A stretch of 12,107 bases of DNA from Planctomycetota bacterium. GTDB lineage: Bacteria > Planctomycetota > B129-G9. Below the pieces are notes generated by a model that saw only the letters and a list, made by a program, of their open reading frames with translations, did not search any database and was not told the origin of the DNA. The position numbers were made by a program, and so were the translations under genes. Each line of letters opens with the position of its first letter. Position 1 is the stretch's first letter. The stretch covers positions 1-12,107 of the forward strand of contig JAUWEX010000015.1 in assembly GCA_030607235.1 (NCBI GenBank), written 5' to 3'. Shown in pieces: positions 6,407 through 12,107 of the stretch.

Positions 6407-8437
6407 ATGATGACGAAGTGCAGACATAACCGAAGGCGCATGGGGCCTCAGGACGGGCACGCTATCGTTATCGGCGCGCTGACGATGCTGTTCGTTATGA
6501 TGGCCGCGATGCTCACCTACCAGGTCGGCATGCTCGTAGACCGCAAGATCGAACTGCAAAACGCCGCGGACTCCGCTGCATACTCCGGTGCGACCATGAA
6601 GGCGGTCTGTGTTAACACCATCGAGTGGATCAGCGGTTGTATGGTATATACATACAACAACATGCTTTCGTACTCCTTCGACACCATGTATTTCGCCGGC
6701 ACCACGGAGACGGGGCATCCTACGGATATAAGCAATTACGGCGAGGCGTATTCGCAGGCCGGCGACTGGATAGAACGCGGGCACGATTGGCTCGAACGAC
6801 TCGGCGAGATGCAGGTTGCCATCGCTAACGCAGCGCCGCGCATGATACACAACGAAGTCGTCGACACCGCCAGGCGCAACGGCGCGGATTACGTGGCGGT
6901 CTGGCCCGACTACGAGAATTACGAATACTTCGTCAACCGCGAAGATTCGCTCAACTGTGTATTTGACGTTTCGAGTACCTCCGCGCTGATTTCCTCGAAC
7001 ACGGACTATATCCTGCGTATCAGGCGCAACAATGCCGGCAGCCGAATGTTCGAGTTCAGCCTGCACGATCCGGTATACGCTACCGCCGGCGTCGATACCG
7101 GCGATGCCTGCTCGTTTTATGTCGAGCGGGGAGGCTCTTCGCGGATTGTCGGCAATCACGTTTACGCCTACGACGGCACACGGTACGACATCGATGCGAT
7201 TTGGCCGATACCCATCGTGGAGGGGGAGGGCGAAGACGCGGTTGTTGTCGATTACTTTCAGGTCTCCATTACCGGTAGCGCGCCGCAATTGATTTTGATC
7301 AACGAAGAAATCGGCTCCACGCCGTTTTACTTGTCGGCGCGGATATCCGGCGTCGAGGTATGGCTGGGATATATACTTTCTTGGAACGGCGGCAACCCGC
7401 GCGCCGAGTTGTATTCGATAGAAACGATTATCGGCGAAACATACGTCCTCAGCGAGCCTGCCAGCCTTGCCGTTGAGGGCTACGTGTCGAATCCAAACCT
7501 CGGCGCAAGGTTTTACACAGGCGACTCATCGGTTTGGGTCGACGGGTTTGACAGCGACCTGGCTTCGCCGGACTTTATCGATTACGGTAACTGGCGCAGC
7601 AGGCTGTATCGGAGACCGGGCGGTTTCTGCTTTGAAAAACAGGCGCGCCTCGTTGATGCGTTCCCGTTTTTCGTCGAGGATAATTACCCGCGTTTTATTA
7701 GAAGAGGCGTTTCGTCGCCGTCCGGCAGCAGAATCGACCGCTACTTCGGTCGCACATTGCAAGGCAATGATTTTTCGGTGAGAGTTCACCCCGAAATGCG
7801 ACGCACTATAATCACTGTGCCGCAATGGGATACCTTCGGCATTGCTTCGCCTGACTACCAGTCGGTGGACCTCATGCGGACGCCGATGCCGCTGGTGATT
7901 AGCGACGAATTTATCAGATACGGCGTCAGCGTCGGCTGCTATAAGGAATTGTACGGTTTTATCCTTTACCAAAAGCCGTCTCATGGCATCTTCGCGGTGG
8001 CCTGTGCGCGACTCGGCAAGCGCTCATCGACACGTTCGCCGTATCCCGATGACACGCTAAAGATACTTCACCTGCCGGGCGGAGATATCGAGTTTTTTGA
8101 AAATAGGGCATATTCGACCGTGCGGGTCAGCGACGGTATTGCCGATCGGCGAAGCCGTGTCGACACTACCGGCTCTCAGGGATACTGGTATCCGGTGTTG
8201 ATGCCGATAAAAGAGATGATGATAGGGGAAGACCTCGCAACGGGCGGCTTTTTATATGGGAATTCCGCGGCGATGGTTTTCCATCGTCTGATAGACTATT
8301 CCTATTGGAGGGCCGAGGCATTCGGCGATATCTATGCGGAAATACCGGAACGCATAAGGAACGATTTCCTTCGTGAAGAGGACGGCGAGCCGTTTGATTT
8401 TTTCGACGAGGAGATGCAAAATGCGTTGCAGCACTAA
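6407..8437 (+). CDS. tadG: TadG-like protein, large extracytoplasmic form
   Basis: 676 residues from the ATG at 6407. Starts at GTG 6344 or ATG 6440 are also possible, and none has a good ribosome binding site. A basic N-terminus (KCRHNRRR) precedes GHAIVIGALTMLFVMMAAMLTYQVGMLVDRKIELQNAADSAAYSGA, the Tad/TadG N-terminal pattern with one membrane helix. The position matching the +5 glutamate of pilins is Ile, so cleavage by CpaA is not expected. The remaining roughly 600 residues are extracytoplasmic, rich in Tyr, Trp, Asp and Gly, and not recognised. I see no clear von Willebrand A metal site (DxSxS). It should be a pilus-associated membrane protein with a large exposed domain. It overlaps the next gene by 17 bp. 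Confidence 0.8.
   Translation: MMTKCRHNRRRMGPQDGHAIVIGALTMLFVMMAAMLTYQVGMLVDRKIELQNAADSAAYSGATMKAVCVNTIEWISGCMVYTYNNMLSYSFDTMYFAGTTETGHPTDISNYGEAYSQAGDWIERGHDWLERLGEMQVAIANAAPRMIHNEVVDTARRNGADYVAVWPDYENYEYFVNREDSLNCVFDVSSTSALISSNTDYILRIRRNNAGSRMFEFSLHDPVYATAGVDTGDACSFYVERGGSSRIVGNHVYAYDGTRYDIDAIWPIPIVEGEGEDAVVVDYFQVSITGSAPQLILINEEIGSTPFYLSARISGVEVWLGYILSWNGGNPRAELYSIETIIGETYVLSEPASLAVEGYVSNPNLGARFYTGDSSVWVDGFDSDLASPDFIDYGNWRSRLYRRPGGFCFEKQARLVDAFPFFVEDNYPRFIRRGVSSPSGSRIDRYFGRTLQGNDFSVRVHPEMRRTIITVPQWDTFGIASPDYQSVDLMRTPMPLVISDEFIRYGVSVGCYKELYGFILYQKPSHGIFAVACARLGKRSSTRSPYPDDTLKILHLPGGDIEFFENRAYSTVRVSDGIADRRSRVDTTGSQGYWYPVLMPIKEMMIGEDLATGGFLYGNSAAMVFHRLIDYSYWRAEAFGDIYAEIPERIRNDFLREEDGEPFDFFDEEMQNALQH
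8408..8413 (+). promoter_or_regulatory. Ribosome binding site fixing the second TadE start
   Basis: GAGGAG, 7 nt before the ATG at 8421, inside the end of the tadG-like gene. It favours this start over the in-frame GTG at 8373. Confidence 0.75.
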
Positions 8438-9224
8438 AAACGACGAAAAAGGCAACGCCATGGTGGAATTCGCGCTTTTGCTGCCGCTGTATCTGTTCAT
8501 TTTTCTGGGGGTGTACTACGTGGGGCACGCCGTGCTGACGCGCCTCGACGTGCGCTCCGCGTCGCGTACCTTCGCCGAAAACCGCGGCGGCTGGCCGCTG
8601 GCGGAGAATTTGCAGAATATCTTCGACGAGGGTTTGTTCAATTTGCTGATAAAGGATTTTTACTCCGCGGACAACCTCGACCTCAACGACGAAACGGGCT
8701 GGGGCGGCGGCGATGCGATGGCCTCGGATTACGTGCAGACGATGGTTACTGTGCCTCTCGACGGTACGCTTGCGTGGGATGTGGCTCGCGCGCTGCGCGC
8801 CAACAACCGTTACGATCCGGACCGTGGATACAACATCGGCTCGCATTTCAGCAGGTACGGCGCGAAGGCCGACAGCGACGTGGCGATGCTGGAATGCTCG
8901 GATACCGACGGGTCGGGTTTTGAAGGATACGCGTCGGTATTCTGGCAATGGGTTACCATCGAGGCTCACTACAACAACACACGCGGAGGCGGACCGGGTT
9001 TCGGTGCGCGACTGGACGAAGGCACGATTTACAGGCATCTTATGGAAGTAAACATCACCAATTACGAACAAGACGACAACTGGGGTTGCTTCGACCCCGG
9101 AAATTACAACGGCAGGATGCCTTACGATAATTATCGTCAACTTTATCCGTCGGATTACGTCGTCGGCCCCAGGCACTCGAACTTTCCGCCGCCAGAGGAA
9201 CCGCCGCCGTATTTCGACGATTGA
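8421..9224 (+). CDS. Second TadE/TadF-like pseudopilin
   Basis: 267 residues, starting inside the last codons of tadG. The short leader MRCSTKNDEKG11 is followed by NAMVEFALLLPLYLFIFLGVYYVGHAVL: class III site G|xxxxEF with +5 Glu, then one membrane helix (about 15-38) and a RLDVRSASRTFAENRGGW segment typical of TadE-type proteins. The rest is an extracytoplasmic domain rich in Gly, Asn, Asp and aromatic residues, ending in a proline-rich tail (PPPEEPPPYFDD). It may form a minor pilin complex with the first TadE and TadG. Assignment to TadE or TadF specifically is not possible by eye. Confidence 0.82.
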   Translation: MRCSTKNDEKGNAMVEFALLLPLYLFIFLGVYYVGHAVLTRLDVRSASRTFAENRGGWPLAENLQNIFDEGLFNLLIKDFYSADNLDLNDETGWGGGDAMASDYVQTMVTVPLDGTLAWDVARALRANNRYDPDRGYNIGSHFSRYGAKADSDVAMLECSDTDGSGFEGYASVFWQWVTIEAHYNNTRGGGPGFGARLDEGTIYRHLMEVNITNYEQDDNWGCFDPGNYNGRMPYDNYRQLYPSDYVVGPRHSNFPPPEEPPPYFDD

Positions 9225-9232
9225 CCGAAGAG

Positions 9233-10039
9233 ATGAACAAAAACGAAAAAACAGACGACGAAAAAAACCAGGATAAGCCCCCGCTCAATCCGCTGGGCAT
9301 TATCATGCTCGTGCTGATAATGCTGCCGGCGACGTACGGCCTGTTTCGTTTGTTCGGCGTCGACCTGGGCGATACGCTGGTGCGGATGATTCGCAAAGAT
9401 GACGCGCCGCAGCCGGAGTTTATCCCGGCGGCACTCCGTGCGTCTTCGGCACCGATGATGCAGCGCTACGAAACGAAATTGAGCGTCGCCGAACTCGCCG
9501 AAAAATATCGACAGGCCATGAAGAAAAACGGCTATGAGCCGATAGGGGGGCGACAGGAGCCGCCGACCGATAAAAAGTGGTATCGGCTGCTGGAAAAAAA
9601 CGGAGAGATGCGCCTGACCTTCTTGCGCGGGTCGCAAATCTGCAACATGTTCGCAAAAGACCTACCGGAGGGCGGTTGCGTTGTAGTCAAAACGATTTTG
9701 CCCGCAAATCCGAAGATGGACGCCGGGGATATTCCGGGCGTTGCGGTTCCTCCGGACTCGAAACGCTATTTCTCCATCCACCAAAATCAGGACGATTCGT
9801 GGATGGCCGATTATCACTCCGAAAAAGAGCCGCTCGAACTGGCGGAGTGGATGAGGACGGAGATGATTGAGAAGGGCTGGGTCTGTAACGAAAAAGAGAG
9901 TGAGCAAATCAAGGCGTCGACCACCGCGCGAATGTTGGTTTTCGAGAATAGCGGGCGGCGGTGTATGATATGGATACATCCGGGCCGGAACGGCGGTTCG
10001 GATATTACGATTTCCAACATGAAATTATCCGCAAAATGA
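9233..10039 (+). CDS. Unrecognised single-pass membrane protein with apparent internal duplication
   Basis: 268 residues from the ATG at 9233, 8 bp after the TadE-like gene; a TTG at 9221 overlapping that gene's stop is the alternative. I do not recognise a family. The N-terminus is polar and charged (1-18), then one membrane helix follows (about 19-39, PLGIIMLVLIMLPATYGLF), so most of the protein is probably outside the cytoplasm. Two segments look related: ELAEKYRQAMKKNGYE (87-102) and ELAEWMRTEMIEKGWV (202-217) share 7 of 16 residues. Each is followed by a strand-rich part (about 115-150 and 232-265), suggesting two copies of a small alpha/beta domain. Its place between the second TadE and CpaB suggests a periplasmic accessory of the Tad machine. 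Confidence 0.75.
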   Translation: MNKNEKTDDEKNQDKPPLNPLGIIMLVLIMLPATYGLFRLFGVDLGDTLVRMIRKDDAPQPEFIPAALRASSAPMMQRYETKLSVAELAEKYRQAMKKNGYEPIGGRQEPPTDKKWYRLLEKNGEMRLTFLRGSQICNMFAKDLPEGGCVVVKTILPANPKMDAGDIPGVAVPPDSKRYFSIHQNQDDSWMADYHSEKEPLELAEWMRTEMIEKGWVCNEKESEQIKASTTARMLVFENSGRRCMIWIHPGRNGGSDITISNMKLSAK

Positions 10040-10052
10040 TAGGAGCGATCCC

Positions 10053-10832
10053 ATGTCCAGCAAAGTTGCGATTCTGATAGCGATTGTCATCGGAGTCATT
10101 GCGGCCGTCTTCATCCACAGTTATCTGAATCAGCAGAAACTCGACGAAGCCGGGCGTTACATGATCGTGATGAAGGTTGTTCGAACCATTCCGGCCGGAG
10201 GCAAACTGTCCGATAACAGCGTCGAGGAAGTACGGATTCCAAGTTATGCCTATTCGAGCAACATGCAGGTTACGGCCAGCATATTCAAACTCTACCGAGG
10301 GCGGCCGGTCAAAAACCAGTGCGATGCGGGCAAATACCTCTCGATGGCGGATCTGACCGCCGGCTCGGGGTCCGGCGAGGTGGAAACTCTTGAAGAAGGG
10401 TACTTGTTTCCGTCTTTCAACCTTTCGCCCGACCAGTTGTCCGGGTTGGACGTGGGCAGCACGGTAATGCTCGTGATTCAGGAGCCTATCCGGTACACCT
10501 CCGGCATAAACAGGGCGGACCAGGACGCCTACCGCCACACTCTTGTTACCAACCTCACCGTATTGGGGTTCGGCGCACGGTCGACCGGTACTCGTTCCGG
10601 CGCTTCTGCGGGTTTTTCGTTTGTACGCCTCAAAGTTCCGTTCCTGCAGGCGATCGCGATAGGCAACACCTTAAAACAAAATAGGAATATTTTGATCTTC
10701 CGGTACAATCCGGAAGACGAGACAATAGGAACCGACGGCGTTATGGTTACATTTACCACCAAGACCAACAGCCCCAAAGAAATACTCGAAAAATTGAATG
10801 AAGCACTGAAATCCAGCAGGAGCGAGGATTAG
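10053..10832 (+). CDS. cpaB: Flp pilus assembly protein CpaB/RcpC
   Basis: 259 residues. AGGAG lies 7 nt before the ATG. One N-terminal membrane helix (about 5-23) is followed by a SAF-type domain (about 36-100) with the characteristic V-x-x-TIPAGGKLSDNSVEEVRIP, then the RcpC C-terminal region (about 110-235) with YLFPSFNLSPDQLSGLDVGSTV and LTVLGFG. In Tad systems this periplasmic protein works with the outer-membrane secretin CpaC/RcpA, which is not in this window. It lies 13 bp after the preceding gene and 32 bp before the ATPase gene. Confidence 0.9.
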   Translation: MSSKVAILIAIVIGVIAAVFIHSYLNQQKLDEAGRYMIVMKVVRTIPAGGKLSDNSVEEVRIPSYAYSSNMQVTASIFKLYRGRPVKNQCDAGKYLSMADLTAGSGSGEVETLEEGYLFPSFNLSPDQLSGLDVGSTVMLVIQEPIRYTSGINRADQDAYRHTLVTNLTVLGFGARSTGTRSGASAGFSFVRLKVPFLQAIAIGNTLKQNRNILIFRYNPEDETIGTDGVMVTFTTKTNSPKEILEKLNEALKSSRSED

Positions 10833-10864
10833 CGGATTCCGACAACGAACGAAAGGCCACGCAG

Positions 10865-12107
10865 ATGCCAAAACTTATCGTAATCGACCCGCACGGCAAC
10901 CAGACGCACTTTCCGTTTGAGAAAGAAACCGTAATGATAGGCAAGAGTCCCGACAACGACCTTGTCCTGAATATGCCCGACGTGTCGCGCAAACACTGCA
11001 CCATTTCCAAACAGGGAAAAGGGTACGTGTTGACCGACCTGAGCAGCGCCAACGGAGTATTTCTCGAAGGCGGCAGGATCTCCGAGCCGACCGAACTTAA
11101 GACCGGCGCCAACATCGGAATTTGCGGCTATCTTTTGATATTCAAACTCGAAGACAACACTGCGGCCGCAAAGCCCAAAACCGCAGAAAAATCACAGACC
11201 GCCGTCGTCAAATCCGCGGCCCAAAAGTTTGCGCCGCCTGTGGAGGAAAAGCCGCTTAACGAACTCGCCGAGGCCAAGGCGCAACTCCATAAGGCACTGC
11301 TTGAGAGCGTCGACCTGAAAAAGGTCGATTTCGCGTCGCAGTCGCAGGAAGATTTCCGCAACAAAACCCACAGTACCCTTGAGGCCATAGTCCGCTCGCA
11401 TCCCGATATCAAAATATCGGCCTCCGTCGACAAGGATACCGTCGTAACCGAAGTCCTGCGCGAGGCGGTGGGGCTGGGGCCGCTGGAGATATTTCTCGAC
11501 CAGGACGATATCACCGAAATCATGGTCAACAACTGGGATAAAATCTACATCGAGAAGGGCGGCAAGATCATCAAGACCCCGCACCAGTTCACCGACAACG
11601 AACAGGTGCTCTCGATCATCCGCCGCATCATCGCGCCTATCGGCCGGCGCATCGACGAGAGTTCGCCGATGGTCGACGCGCGCCTGCCCGACGGCAGCCG
11701 CGTCAACGCGATCATCCACCCGCTCAGCCTTACCGGTCCGACCCTGACGGTACGGAAATTTTCGCGCGATCCCTTCAAGATGAAGGACCTCGTCGCCTTC
11801 GGATCGGTCAGCGCGGAGATGGGGCGGTTTCTCGAATTCTGCGTCAGGAACAAGCGCAACTGCCTGGTGTCGGGCGGAACCGGCTCGGGCAAGACCACGC
11901 TGCTCAACGTGCTTTCGATGGCTATACCCCAAGAAGAACGCATCGTAACGATCGAAGACTCCGCCGAACTCAAACTCAACCAGGAGCACGTCGTTTCGCT
12001 CGAGGCCAAGCCGCCCAACATCGAAGGCAAGGGCGCGATACCCATCCGCAAACTCGTCATAAACAGCCTGCGCATGCGGCCTGACCGGATAATCATCGGT
12101 GAGTGCC
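10865..12107 (+). CDS. cpaF: FHA domain fused to CpaF/TadA motor ATPase (3' end outside window)
   Basis: The first 414 residues are present and the frame is still open at the right edge. GAAAGG lies 8 nt before the ATG. Residues 1-95 form a forkhead-associated domain: MIGKSPDNDLVL (24-35), SRKHC (41-45) and SSANG (60-64) match the GR...SRxH...NG phosphothreonine-binding core. An Ala/Pro/Lys linker (about 97-135) leads into the type II/IV secretion ATPase: GLGPLEIFLDQDDITEIMVN, then DARLPDGSRVNAI and the Walker A GGTGSGKTT (337-345, K343). The Asp-box region IVTIEDSAEL and the start of the Walker B region PDRIIIGEC close the visible part. This hexameric cytoplasmic ATPase powers Flp pilus assembly. 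The FHA fusion suggests regulation by, or docking to, a phosphothreonine partner. Codons after the visible part are missing only because the window ends. Confidence 0.92.
   Translation, partial: MPKLIVIDPHGNQTHFPFEKETVMIGKSPDNDLVLNMPDVSRKHCTISKQGKGYVLTDLSSANGVFLEGGRISEPTELKTGANIGICGYLLIFKLEDNTAAAKPKTAEKSQTAVVKSAAQKFAPPVEEKPLNELAEAKAQLHKALLESVDLKKVDFASQSQEDFRNKTHSTLEAIVRSHPDIKISASVDKDTVVTEVLREAVGLGPLEIFLDQDDITEIMVNNWDKIYIEKGGKIIKTPHQFTDNEQVLSIIRRIIAPIGRRIDESSPMVDARLPDGSRVNAIIHPLSLTGPTLTVRKFSRDPFKMKDLVAFGSVSAEMGRFLEFCVRNKRNCLVSGGTGSGKTTLLNVLSMAIPQEERIVTIEDSAELKLNQEHVVSLEAKPPNIEGKGAIPIRKLVINSLRMRPDRIIIGEC

Overview
The window is bacterial, with two divergent transcription blocks and several copies of a structured intergenic repeat. 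The cell plan is probably diderm: there is a predicted lipoprotein and a CpaB/RcpC homologue, a family that partners an outer-membrane secretin. The style (large TadE/TadG-like proteins, many intergenic hairpin repeats) would fit a PVC-like or other environmental lineage. That placement is a guess; nothing here fixes the taxon.

Layout. Positions 1-1198 hold no gene I can support. They contain a tandem array of about 146-bp repeat units (524-973), a run of ten G and several small hairpins. A small lipoprotein with a degenerate staphylococcal-nuclease-like C-terminal half lies at 1199-1765 on the minus strand. A gap with an inverted copy of the same repeat (1888-1973) follows. Next is a complete dnaK on the minus strand (2002-3945), with consensus -35 and -10 hexamers at 3999-4026 and no CIRCE element. 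From 4304 to the right edge everything reads on the plus strand and forms a Tad (tight adherence, type IVc pilus) locus: two Flp pilins, a CpaA/TadV prepilin peptidase, a TadE-like protein, a large TadG-like protein, a second TadE-like protein, an unrecognised single-pass membrane protein with an apparent internal duplication, CpaB/RcpC, and the start of a CpaF/TadA motor ATPase that carries an N-terminal FHA domain and runs off the window.

How the genes fit together. The two pilins and both TadE-like proteins have the G|xxxxE(Y/F) class III leader that the CpaA peptidase should cleave. The TadG-like protein has the same hydrophobic stretch but lacks the +5 glutamate. CpaB would act in the periplasm with a secretin and the FHA-CpaF ATPase would power assembly. 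The secretin (CpaC/RcpA), TadZ/CpaE and TadB/TadC are not in the window. The tad genes are packed closely (overlaps or gaps of at most about 40 bp), except for about 290 bp between the first tadE and tadG. That gap holds another repeat copy and a perfect 10-bp-arm dyad, so it may be a second regulatory point.

The most interesting non-genic signal is the repeat family. Five copies share a small GC hairpin with a 3-nt loop placed 16-18 nt before a CCACYTATTCCAATA-like box. The stem sequences differ between copies but pairing is kept, which suggests selection at the RNA or DNA-hairpin level.
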